From Bacteroidetes bacterium UBA4009 (lineage in GTDB: Bacteria > Bacteroidota > Bacteroidia > NS11-12g > UBA9320), in NCBI GenBank assembly GCA_002384205.1, contig DGBH01000107.1:1-5989 (forward strand): a stretch of DNA of 5,989 nucleotides. Direction: 5' to 3'. Below the pieces are notes generated by a model, which was not told where the DNA came from, did not search any database, and saw only the letters and a list, made by a program, of their open reading frames with translations. This document shows positions 1 to 5,989 of the stretch, piece after piece. Both the position numbers and the translations under genes were made by a program. Numbering within the stretch: the stretch's first letter is position 1; each line of letters opens with the position of its first letter.

Positions 1-1
1 C

Positions 2-175
2 GTAGGTATGGCCTCCGCAGGTTTAGATACCGAAGGCGTACAATTTTTTATTACCCACTGCCCAACACCACATTTAGACGGGAGATACAGCATTTTTGCT
101 AGGGTAATGAGCGGCATGGAAGTAGTGAATAAAATAACCGTTGGTGACAAAATCGTCAGTATTAAAAGAAAATAA
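2..175 (+). CDS. Cyclophilin-type peptidyl-prolyl cis-trans isomerase, 3' end (partial)
   Basis: This is the last 57 codons of a gene that begins before the window; the first complete codon is at position 2 and TAA ends it at 175. The fragment carries the conserved C-terminal cyclophilin core: a VGMASAG strand, then QFFIT (residues 14-18 of the fragment), PTPHLDGRY (21-29) and the [12 protein letters not shown] strand, ending with GDKI and a basic tail. Cyclophilins catalyse cis-trans isomerisation of Xaa-Pro bonds during protein folding. The second Phe of QFF and the Leu of HLDG correspond to active-site residues Phe113 and Leu122 of human cyclophilin A. The positions of Trp121 and His126 appear to be His and Tyr, as is common in bacterial members. 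Cytoplasmic or exported location cannot be judged because the N-terminus is missing. The family is clear; which paralogue it is, and whether it is part of a larger protein, is unknown. Confidence 0.93.
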   Translation, partial: VGMASAGLDTEGVQFFITHCPTPHLDGRYSIFARVMSGMEVVNKITVGDKIVSIKRK

Positions 176-236
176 CGGTCCATTCTAATTTGAATCGCAA
201 AGTTTAACGAAGTGAAAATAAATAGGAACCCATTTG

Positions 237-308
237 ATGAAAATTGAAATACGCCTAAATTGTCATTTTGGGACAAACAACCATACATTACGTTTGTTCC
301 TTTTGTAA
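237..308 (+). other. Possible 23-codon leader ORF overlapping the permease start
   Basis: An ATG at 237 opens a 23-codon frame ending with TAA at 306-308, whose last A is the first base of the permease ATG at 308 (TAATG overlap). An AGGA at 224-227, 9 bases before this ATG, resembles a Shine-Dalgarno site, which is uncommon in Bacteroidota. The arrangement would suit translational coupling to the permease. The peptide has no recognisable domain or signal, and an ORF this short can occur by chance. It also competes with the promoter proposed at 267-296, which lies inside it. Low confidence as a real gene. Confidence 0.18.
267..296 (+). promoter_or_regulatory. Putative Bacteroidota-type promoter for the permease operon
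   Basis: TTTG at 267-270 is followed by an 18-base spacer and TACGTTTG at 289-296, matching the Bacteroidota sigma-A consensus TTTG (-33) and TAnnTTTG (-7) within the usual spacing range. Transcription would start at about 300-304, giving only a few untranslated bases before the ATG at 308. If real, the earlier in-frame TTG at 260 cannot be the start, because it lies upstream of the promoter. The match is by eye only; AT-rich sequence yields such matches by chance. Confidence 0.4.
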
Positions 309-1516
309 TGCTATTCAAACTAGCTTGGCGTAATATTTTTAGAAATAAGCGTCGTAGTATAATTACCGTTTCGTCCATCATTTTTGCGGTCATTTTTGCT
401 GTATTCATGCGAAGCTTGCAATACGGAGCCTATGGCAATATGCTTAAAAATATAGTAAGTAGTTATCTTGGGTACATTCAAGTTCACAAGCAAGGGTTTT
501 GGACAGAAAAAACCTTAGATAATAGCTTTTCTCCCGAAGATATTACGTACTTACTAGACCATGAGAACGTCAGCTATTTAAGTTACCGAATAGAAGGATT
601 TGCCCTTGCGTCTAAAGACGACAATTCCAAACCAGTAGCTCTACTAGGTCTAGATGTACAGCAAGAGAAAAATCGTTTGGGACTGGATAAAAAAGTAGTT
701 CAAGGCGAATACTTTACAAACCGCAAGACCGGAATACTAGTAGGCATAGGCTTACGTGATATTATGAGCTTACGATTGGGCGATTCTATTATTTTTTTGA
801 GCCAAGGCTACCAAGGATCTATGGCTTCAGGCTCCTATCCTATTATTGGGTTTATAGATTTAAAAACACCAGAGTTAAACAAGAGAACGGTCATTATGGA
901 TCTAGCTCAAGCTCAGGAACTTTTTGCAATGCCGAACATGGTAACCACCGCAGTACTAGGCTTAAAAAATGATAATTGGGAAGAGACCCAACAAGAGGTA
1001 ATTGCCAGAGTAGATACAAATCAACTAGAAGTACTAAATTGGAACGAAATGCTTCCCGAACTACAACAATTAATTGCAGTGGATAAGGCCGGAGGATTAT
1101 TTGTGCTATTTATCTTATACAGCATTATTACCTTTAGTTTGTTTGGCACGGTGCTCATGCTTACCGAAGAAAGAAGTTTTGAGTACGGAGTTCTAATAGC
1201 CGTCGGAATGGCCAAAAACAAGGTGATTATTGTTGCCATCTTAGAAACCATTCTAATGGCTATTACCGGAATTATTGCTGGACTAGCCTTCGCATTTCCA
1301 GTTGTATTATACTTTAATATTTACCCTATAAACCTGAGTGGACAAATGCAAGAAGTGGTAGAGAAATATGGTTTCGAAGCACTAATCCCAACATCATTAG
1401 ACCCCAGTATTGCATTATCGCATGCAGGCATCATCTTCTTTATTGTGTTGGTAGTGAATATGTACACCATAGTAAAGATTAAAAGATTAGAACCTATTAA
1501 AGCAATGCGACGATGA
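308..1516 (+). CDS. FtsX/MacB-type ABC transporter permease (first of a pair)
   Basis: This is a 402-residue inner-membrane permease of the MacB/LolC/LolE superfamily (FtsX-like domain). It opens with LAWRNIFRNKRRS (residues 5-17), a typical cytoplasmic N-terminal segment, followed by TM1 at about 18-36. A large periplasmic MacB-type core domain spans about 37-260. Three further membrane segments lie at about 264-285, 306-336 and 372-389. The EERSFEYGVLIAVGM stretch (287-301) is the conserved cytoplasmic segment after TM2 in this family, and the protein ends in the common LEPIKAMR motif. I chose the ATG at 308 over the in-frame TTG at 260 because it puts the family N-terminal motif at the start, as in the neighbouring permease, and because a promoter match lies between the two. 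The stop overlaps the next start by 4 bases (ATGA), so translation is probably coupled. These permeases usually act mechanically on lipoproteins, peptides or drugs in the envelope; the substrate here cannot be read. Confidence 0.9.
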   Translation: MLFKLAWRNIFRNKRRSIITVSSIIFAVIFAVFMRSLQYGAYGNMLKNIVSSYLGYIQVHKQGFWTEKTLDNSFSPEDITYLLDHENVSYLSYRIEGFALASKDDNSKPVALLGLDVQQEKNRLGLDKKVVQGEYFTNRKTGILVGIGLRDIMSLRLGDSIIFLSQGYQGSMASGSYPIIGFIDLKTPELNKRTVIMDLAQAQELFAMPNMVTTAVLGLKNDNWEETQQEVIARVDTNQLEVLNWNEMLPELQQLIAVDKAGGLFVLFILYSIITFSLFGTVLMLTEERSFEYGVLIAVGMAKNKVIIVAILETILMAITGIIAGLAFAFPVVLYFNIYPINLSGQMQEVVEKYGFEALIPTSLDPSIALSHAGIIFFIVLVVNMYTIVKIKRLEPIKAMRR

Positions 1517-2727
1517 TTGTAAAAATAGCGTTTAAAAATATATGGAGGAATAAGCTTCGGAGTTGGGTGGTAATTACCGCTATAGCTCTGGGTATATTCG
1601 GAGGACTAGCTGTAATAAGCACAGCTACTGGCCTCAGTAAAATGCGGCAAAACAATGCCATAAGAACGTATGTAAGTCACCTTCAACTACATGATTCTGC
1701 CTACTTAAAATATGGAAGACTAGACGATACCATAAATCAGCAAGCAGACATCATTACGTATTTAGAAAAAAGTAAAAAAGTAAAAGGCATTAGTCCTAGA
1801 CTCAAAGTAGAAAGTTTCATACAAAGCGCCGGAGGAACGAGCGGCGTTATATTAAACGGAATAGACCCTGAGAAAGAACGGCAAGTGACAGATCTTGCCG
1901 AACAGTGTATTGCCGGAAACTTCCTAGAAAGATACAAGCAAAAACCACCCATTATTATTAGTCAAAAACTAGCTACCAAGCTAAATGCACGTGTAAAAAC
2001 AACCATTCAATGCTCGTTTACCAATAACATGGGGGTTCCTATTACAGGGATTTTCAAGGTAGTTGATATTTTTAGTACGAGTAATTCTATGTATGATGAG
2101 CTAAATGCCTTTGTAAGACTAGAAGACTTACAGAATCTTACGAGCATTCAGGGTAGTCACGAAATTGCAGTGGTATTGCATGAGGAAAAAGAGGTAGAGC
2201 AATTCAGAGAAGAACTTATCTCAAAATTTCCAAACCAGCATATAGCCAGTTGGCGCGGAATAGCGCCTGATTTGGGCTACGCAGACAAAATGATGGATTT
2301 AGTAATGACTCTTTTTCTAATTATTATCATGCTGGCATTGGCTTTTGGAATTGTAAATACTATGCTGATGGCCGTATTAGAGCGCAAAAAAGAACTTGGC
2401 ATGCTAATCTCGGTAGGAATGAATAAACGCAAGGTTTTTTGGATGATTATTTGGGAATCTATATTTTTGGCACTCATAGCAGGGCCTTTGGGAATTTTCA
2501 GTACGTACTTGGCTGTTAATTTCTTTGGAAGAGTTGGCATTGATTTGTCCTTTGCCGCTCAAGGATTGAGGAGCATCGGTCTTGAAAGCACTCTTTTCCC
2601 CATATTAGACGACAAGTATTATGTCATCATAAGTATTCTGGTTATCATTACAGCCATCCTTTCATGCATTTATCCAGCTCTAAAAGCACTAAAGTTGAAC
2701 CCCGCAGAGACCCTCAGAACGGCATGA
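1513..2727 (+). CDS. FtsX/MacB-type ABC transporter permease (second of a pair)
   Basis: This 404-residue permease has the same architecture as its upstream neighbour but a clearly different sequence, so the two are likely to form a heterodimer. IAFKNIWRNKLRS (residues 5-17) precedes TM1 at about 19-40. A periplasmic MacB-type core spans about 41-260. TM2 lies at about 263-288, followed by the family segment ERKKELGMLISVGMNKRKV (290-308), TM3 at about 309-335, TM4 at about 369-388, and the C-terminal motif KLNPAETLR. The 4-base overlap with the preceding gene fixes the ATG at 1513; no Shine-Dalgarno site is visible. Four membrane segments and about 400 residues are the usual layout for LolC/LolE/MacB-like permeases lacking a fused ATPase. 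The ATPase follows 117 bases downstream. Whether this is a true LolC/LolE protein or another MacB-fold exporter cannot be decided by eye. Confidence 0.9.
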   Translation: MIVKIAFKNIWRNKLRSWVVITAIALGIFGGLAVISTATGLSKMRQNNAIRTYVSHLQLHDSAYLKYGRLDDTINQQADIITYLEKSKKVKGISPRLKVESFIQSAGGTSGVILNGIDPEKERQVTDLAEQCIAGNFLERYKQKPPIIISQKLATKLNARVKTTIQCSFTNNMGVPITGIFKVVDIFSTSNSMYDELNAFVRLEDLQNLTSIQGSHEIAVVLHEEKEVEQFREELISKFPNQHIASWRGIAPDLGYADKMMDLVMTLFLIIIMLALAFGIVNTMLMAVLERKKELGMLISVGMNKRKVFWMIIWESIFLALIAGPLGIFSTYLAVNFFGRVGIDLSFAAQGLRSIGLESTLFPILDDKYYVIISILVIITAILSCIYPALKALKLNPAETLRTA

Positions 2728-2844
2728 TTTTGTTTAATCTCACCTACATCTGTCTGTTGATATACAGAAATACCATTAAAAGTACTACCCATCAAAGTTG
2801 TACCATTTCTTAAGTTATAAAATTATGCATCATAAGAATCAAAT
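2728..2844 (+). other. Intergenic gap between permease and ATPase genes
   Basis: No gene or clear promoter is visible in these 117 bases. Two small inverted repeats occur: TCTGT/ACAGA with a 6-base loop at about 2752-2767, and TTATG-CAT-CATAA at 2823-2835, ending nine bases before the ATPase ATG. The stems are only 5 bp, so neither is a convincing terminator. The ATPase may be co-transcribed with the permeases or have its own weak promoter. Nothing stronger can be supported. Confidence 0.3.
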
Positions 2845-3522
2845 ATGATAAAAGTTACCCATGTCACTAAAACCTACGACGACGGAAAAGTAAGAGTAGA
2901 AGCCTTACGAGGAATAAATGTAGAAATAAAAAACGGTGAATTTACGGCTATAGTTGGTCCATCGGGCAGTGGAAAAACTACCTTGTTAAATATAATTGGT
3001 GGTTTAGACACCCCTACGGAAGGAAATGTAATTATAGGTGAAACTAACATTGCCCACCTGTCCGAAAATCAACTCATTGATTTTAGATTGAATCACATTG
3101 GCTTCGTATTCCAAAGTTACAACCTGATTCCTGTTCTTACAGCCAAAGAGAACGTAGAATTTCTTATGTTACTGCAAAACAAAAGCGAGGCAGAAAGAGA
3201 CGAACGGACCACCAAACTTCTAAAAGCCGTAGGCCTAGAAGACCAAATAAATAAAAAACCCAATGAAATGAGTGGCGGCCAACAGCAACGTGTAGCGGTA
3301 GCCAGAGCGTTAGCCAGCAAACCCGATTTTATATTGGCAGATGAGCCAACTGCCAATCTGGACAGTGCATCTACCGCTAATTTGTTAGACATAATGTACC
3401 GACTCAATCAAGAAGAAAATATGACTTTTGTGTTTAGCACCCACGACCAGCGCGTAATAGACAGAGCCAAGCGGGTAATTACTATAGAGGATGGTAAGAT
3501 TTTGAGTGATGAGATAAGATAA
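2845..3522 (+). CDS. ABC transporter ATP-binding protein, LolD/MacB type
   Basis: This 225-residue cytoplasmic ATPase has a full set of ABC motifs: Walker A GPSGSGKTT (residues 38-46), Q-loop Gln90 in VFQSYNLIPVLTAKENV, signature MSGGQQQRVAVARAL (142-156), Walker B FILADEP (162-168), D-loop around Leu172-Asp173 and switch His200 in STHD. The A-loop aromatic is probably Tyr11. The segment after the Q-loop (SYNLIPVLTAKENV) and the length near 225 residues are typical of the LolD/MacB/FtsE subgroup, which partners FtsX-like permeases. It therefore very probably energises the two permeases just upstream. The ATG at 2845 gives the canonical N-terminus of the family; no Shine-Dalgarno site precedes it, which is normal in Bacteroidota. 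All catalytic residues are intact. The family is certain; the substrate and the name lolD are not. Confidence 0.95.
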   Translation: MIKVTHVTKTYDDGKVRVEALRGINVEIKNGEFTAIVGPSGSGKTTLLNIIGGLDTPTEGNVIIGETNIAHLSENQLIDFRLNHIGFVFQSYNLIPVLTAKENVEFLMLLQNKSEAERDERTTKLLKAVGLEDQINKKPNEMSGGQQQRVAVARALASKPDFILADEPTANLDSASTANLLDIMYRLNQEENMTFVFSTHDQRVIDRAKRVITIEDGKILSDEIR

Positions 3523-3602
3523 TATTAAACCCAAATTACACGATAGTGAAATTTGACCTTGATATTAAGTTATTTTTTGCGTCTCCGGACATCAAATAGA
3601 TA

Positions 3603-3618
3603 TATGCTTTTTAGCATA
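3603..3618. repeat. Perfect inverted repeat overlapping the -7 box
   Basis: TATGCT (3603-3608) and AGCATA (3613-3618) are exact reverse complements separated by TTTT. The right arm shares its last two bases with the TAnnTTTG box at 3617-3624. Placed just upstream of a -7 element, it could be an operator half-site pair. It is not followed by a pure T-run, so a terminator is less likely. A 6-bp repeat in AT-rich DNA may also be chance. Confidence 0.3.
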
Positions 3619-3624
3619 CATTTG
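3617..3624 (+). promoter_or_regulatory. Putative -7 promoter box for the T9SS-cargo gene
   Basis: TACATTTG matches the Bacteroidota -7 consensus TAnnTTTG exactly. Transcription would start near 3630, leaving an untranslated leader of about 35-40 bases before the ATG at 3668. No TTTG or TTG lies at the expected -33 distance (about 17-23 bases upstream), so only half of the promoter is supported and an activator might be needed. The nearest upstream TTTG (3576-3579) is 37 bases away, which is too far. Confidence 0.4.
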
Positions 3625-3667
3625 TCTCAAAGCAACATTTAGTGCTAATAAAGTTTCTGTAATTAAA

Positions 3668-5761
3668 ATGAATTTAATTAATAAATACCTTATAATTCTA
3701 GCTTGTATGCTTCTGGATTTTAATTCAATCGCACAAGTTTATGAAACCAACCCAAGCTATAATTCTTCAAACAATTGGGTAATTGGCGATAGCATAGGAT
3801 TAGAATTTAAACACGACTCTATATTGTTTACTCTAAGTCGTAAAAACAATATAGATGAAGGCACTAGTGTCCTATCAGATAAAAATGGAAATCTATTATA
3901 CTATTCCAATGGGTATTCTCTTTTTAACTCAGTTGATTTTGAAGTAATTTCAGAACTATTAGGTTCCTCATCTTCAACTCAAGGCAGTCTTATATTAAAC
4001 AATGGTGACTCAACCTTTAATGTATTTGTTACGGATTTTTGCAATTATCCAAGTCCCAAATTAAGTTTAACTTCCTTTAACCTTAGTGGCAGCATCATTA
4101 ATATTGACAGATTGAATAGACTACTTCTAACAGATGGCACAGAAAAGATTTCTGGTATAATGATGAAAAATAGTATAACACCATTATCAATTACTCACAA
4201 TAAAGGAGACTATTTTTATTCGTTTTTTATGAATAAATCTAATGACATAATTTGCCCTACGATATCGAAAATTTCATCATCGGCAATGTTAAGAAATTCA
4301 TACGGTCAAGGTATGATAAAACTGTCACCAAGTGGAAAATTCGTTGCAATGGCAGCAACCTACTTTAGTGGTTTTTTTGAAATCTATCCATTTGATAGTG
4401 AAACAGGAATTGTTGGAGAATCTGTAGTATCCCTACAGAACATAAGGCCTTATGGTATAGAGTTTTCCCCAAATGAAAAATTCCTTTACGTGACATTAGT
4501 TAGTGGCGATTTATTACAAGTAAATATAGAAACAGGAACTTACATTAATATTGGATTTACAAAAAATGATGCTTTTACAGGTATGCAAAGAGGCCCAGAT
4601 AATAAAATCTATATCGCCCGCGTCCTAGAGCCATTCCTAGATGTTATTGAGTTCCCAGATTCAGCTGGCATGGCATGTGGTTTTGTTCAAAAGGCAGTAA
4701 CCTTACCCGCCAATGTAAACTACGGCCTCCCCAACTTCAACGCCTCCTACTTCTACACGCCAAGTATAGATTTTGCGTATACCGAAGATTGTTGTGAGCA
4801 TAGTTACGCTTTTGAGGGAAGAGACACATTACAAGCCACTTCATGGAAGTGGTTGTTCAAAGACGTTAGAAATGAGACTATAGAAGTTAGACAAGGTAAA
4901 AATGTAACCTACACCTTTCCGCAGGCAGATAGCCTGGAAAATAAGTATGAAGTAAGCCACATAGCCATTACTGCTACTCGCAGTGATACGGTAACTAAAA
5001 CACTCACTATAAGACCAAAGTGGAAAAAAGATGAACTAGGAAAAGACACATTCTACTGCCAAGGCAAACAAGCGAACATAAGTCTAATAGCACCGCCCAA
5101 TATGCACTGCGTACATTGGAATGGCGAAGAACCCAACCTAGATGATAATCTAGGCCCGATAGTAGATTACGACCATTTTCACACCGACACGCTACGAGTA
5201 GATACAGCAGGAACTTACATTGTAAAATTGACTAATAAGACCTTTTGCCAAGCGTGGGATACGATTACAATTTCTGAAATTCCAAATCCCAATAAGCCAA
5301 ATATCCAAAGAAAAGGACAAGAAATAGAAAGCAATACAGTAGCAGCTAAGTATACTTGGTATCTAGATGGCAAACTCAAGTTTCAAACGCAAAATCAAAC
5401 TCAAATCCCCAATTCCAACGGCTTCTGGCAAGTACAACTGGTTAGTGAGTATGGCTGCGAGAGCGAATTAAGTGATAGCTTTTATGTTGGCTTTGCCTCC
5501 ATAAGAGACGTTAGACTTGAGATGTTAGATTTTAGACTTTACCCCAACCCCAGTGATGGCAAGGTGACTATAGAAGTGCCTAAAAAAGGCGTTTATAAAA
5601 TTGTGGTTACCGATTTACAGGGCAAAGTCATTTATTCTGAGAAGCAGCTTTTGAGTTTGTCTTTTGAACTTGAATTTGAGTTTGCTAAAGGAAACTACAT
5701 AATTACCTTAATAGATGAAAACGGACAGGTGGGTAGTAAGCAGATGGAGGTGGTTAATTAG
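3668..5761 (+). CDS. Secreted T9SS cargo protein: propeller-like, PKD/Ig-like modules, type A sorting tail
   Basis: This 697-residue protein begins with a signal peptide (residues 1 to about 23, ending FNSIAQ). An ILAC stretch at 10-13 resembles a lipobox, but the hydrophobic part before it is too short, so signal peptidase I cleavage is more likely. Residues about 24-365 resemble the N-terminal module of large Bacteroidota surface proteins: NNWVIGDSIGLEF, then SVLSDKNGNLLYYSNGYSLF, SSSTQGSL, and propeller-like blades such as YGIEFSPNEKFLYVT and GPDNKIYIA. A PKD-like segment follows at about 370-455. An Ig-like module lies at about 457-540 (Cys464, Trp484 in WNGEEP, AGTYIVKLTN, Cys527), and another at about 545-610. 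The C-terminus (622-697) is a type A sorting domain with FRLYPNPSDGKVTIEV and a GNYIITL strand. It is probably exported through the outer membrane by the T9SS and released or anchored at the surface, the tail being removed. Its function is unknown; no catalytic motif is visible. GC rises from about 32% before about 4600 to about 41% after it. Confidence 0.9.
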   Translation: MNLINKYLIILACMLLDFNSIAQVYETNPSYNSSNNWVIGDSIGLEFKHDSILFTLSRKNNIDEGTSVLSDKNGNLLYYSNGYSLFNSVDFEVISELLGSSSSTQGSLILNNGDSTFNVFVTDFCNYPSPKLSLTSFNLSGSIINIDRLNRLLLTDGTEKISGIMMKNSITPLSITHNKGDYFYSFFMNKSNDIICPTISKISSSAMLRNSYGQGMIKLSPSGKFVAMAATYFSGFFEIYPFDSETGIVGESVVSLQNIRPYGIEFSPNEKFLYVTLVSGDLLQVNIETGTYINIGFTKNDAFTGMQRGPDNKIYIARVLEPFLDVIEFPDSAGMACGFVQKAVTLPANVNYGLPNFNASYFYTPSIDFAYTEDCCEHSYAFEGRDTLQATSWKWLFKDVRNETIEVRQGKNVTYTFPQADSLENKYEVSHIAITATRSDTVTKTLTIRPKWKKDELGKDTFYCQGKQANISLIAPPNMHCVHWNGEEPNLDDNLGPIVDYDHFHTDTLRVDTAGTYIVKLTNKTFCQAWDTITISEIPNPNKPNIQRKGQEIESNTVAAKYTWYLDGKLKFQTQNQTQIPNSNGFWQVQLVSEYGCESELSDSFYVGFASIRDVRLEMLDFRLYPNPSDGKVTIEVPKKGVYKIVVTDLQGKVIYSEKQLLSLSFELEFEFAKGNYIITLIDENGQVGSKQMEVVN

Positions 5762-5869
5762 AATGGAAAGCTTGTACATAGCAGCAAACAAAACTTGCAC
5801 TTGACACTTTAGTTTGAGTTTGAACTTTTAAATGGAAACTACATCATCACCTTAACAGATGAAAATTAA
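5762..5869 (+). pseudogene. Decayed tandem copy of the T9SS sorting-domain end
   Basis: Directly after the stop of the preceding gene, and in the same frame, the translation aligns without gaps to residues 651-685 of that protein: NGKLVHSSKQNLHLTL, a TAG at 5810-5812, then FEFELLNGNYIITLTDEN and a TAA at 5867-5869. Twenty of 35 positions are identical, with 65 of 105 bases matching at an exact offset of 144 bases. In the best part (5834-5866 against 5690-5722) 29 of 33 bases match, and most differences are at third codon positions. Similarity ends at 5866. It has no start codon in a sensible place and no YPNPS-type beginning of the sorting domain, so it is a remnant and not a gene. It is either a duplicated gene end released from selection or the tail of a lost neighbouring T9SS-cargo gene. 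Confidence 0.8.
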
Positions 5870-5913
5870 GTCATACTATTTATGTAACCACACCGTAAAT
5901 ACATTCACTTAAC

Positions 5914-5943
5914 AATTAATATTCCTGATTAATTAAAATTTTT
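5914..5943 (+). terminator. Possible weak terminator (AT-only inverted repeat with T-run)
   Basis: AATTAAT (5914-5920) and ATTAATT (5928-5934) are exact reverse complements around a 7-base loop, followed by AAAA and TTTTT (5939-5943). The place, downstream of the T9SS gene and its remnant, suits a terminator. The stem has no G-C pair, so it would be weak and may be chance in AT-rich DNA. No gene is recognisable between 5870 and 5989. Confidence 0.22.
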
Positions 5944-5989
5944 ACGTTGTTTTGTTCGTTGTAAGCAAATCCATGCGAAATCTGTTAAG

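Noticed and set aside
1021..1251. Open frames on the - strand inside the permease and ATPase genes (also 1737-1952, 2277-2540 and 3117-3407)
   Set aside because: They lie wholly antisense to strongly supported genes and have no domain-like sequence; they are shadows of the coding strand.
2675..2826. Open frame of about 50 codons on the - strand across the end of the second permease and the following gap
   Set aside because: It starts after a stop with only an internal ATG, overlaps the permease antisense, and has no recognisable domain; the weak feel of a receptor fragment is not enough to support a gene.
3555..3580. CTTGATATTAAG followed by a T-rich run as a terminator for the ATPase gene
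   Set aside because: The stem is at most four base pairs including a G-T wobble, so it is too weak to call.
3668..3736. Lipoprotein signal with Cys13 of the secreted protein as the acylated residue
   Set aside because: Only about six hydrophobic residues precede the ILAC motif, and the hydrophobic region continues past it to a normal cleavage site after about residue 22-23.
5759..5869. Stop-codon readthrough producing a protein with a second sorting-domain end
   Set aside because: Readthrough would need to pass two TAG codons (5759 and 5810), and the first copy is a complete sorting tail; a decayed duplicate explains the data better.
1..5989. Defence system, CRISPR array, prophage or insertion sequence
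   Set aside because: No direct repeat array, transposase, integrase, nuclease or toxin-antitoxin sequence is visible in any frame.

Overview
The window looks like a chromosomal segment from a member of the Bacteroidota. The evidence is a secreted protein with a C-terminal type IX secretion (T9SS) sorting domain, promoter-like motifs of the Bacteroidota form (TTTG ... TAnnTTTG), starts that mostly lack Shine-Dalgarno sequences, and moderate to low GC. The genus cannot be read from the sequence. All recognisable genes lie on the + strand.

Layout. Positions 2-175 hold the 3' end of a cyclophilin-type peptidyl-prolyl isomerase. A 132-base gap (176-307) carries a good Bacteroidota promoter match very close to the preferred permease start, and a short ORF whose stop overlaps that start. 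Positions 308-2727 hold two different FtsX/MacB-type ABC permeases whose coding regions overlap by 4 bases. After a 117-base gap with no recognisable gene comes the matching LolD/MacB-type ATPase (2845-3522). These three genes can form one ABC complex, probably a permease heterodimer plus an ATPase dimer, in the style of LolCDE or other type VII (MacB-fold) exporters. No membrane-fusion protein is present, and the substrate cannot be read from the sequence.

Positions 3523-3667 are a promoter region: a perfect TAnnTTTG box overlapped by a 6-bp inverted repeat. It precedes a 697-residue secreted protein (3668-5761) with a signal peptide, a propeller-like N-terminal half, PKD/Ig-like modules and a T9SS type A sorting tail. 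GC shifts within this gene, from about 32% in the N-terminal half to about 41% in the C-terminal half by hand count, which suggests a mosaic origin.

The most unusual feature lies directly after its stop codon. Positions 5762-5866 are a gapless, in-frame, decayed second copy of the end of the sorting domain (20 of 35 residues identical), interrupted by a TAG and closed by a TAA. The remaining sequence to 5989 has no recognisable gene; it holds an AT-only inverted repeat that might be a weak terminator. I see no phage, CRISPR, RNA gene or insertion sequence, and no clear new system. The ABC cassette and T9SS cargo are known families; the tail duplication and the mosaic gene are the points worth following up.
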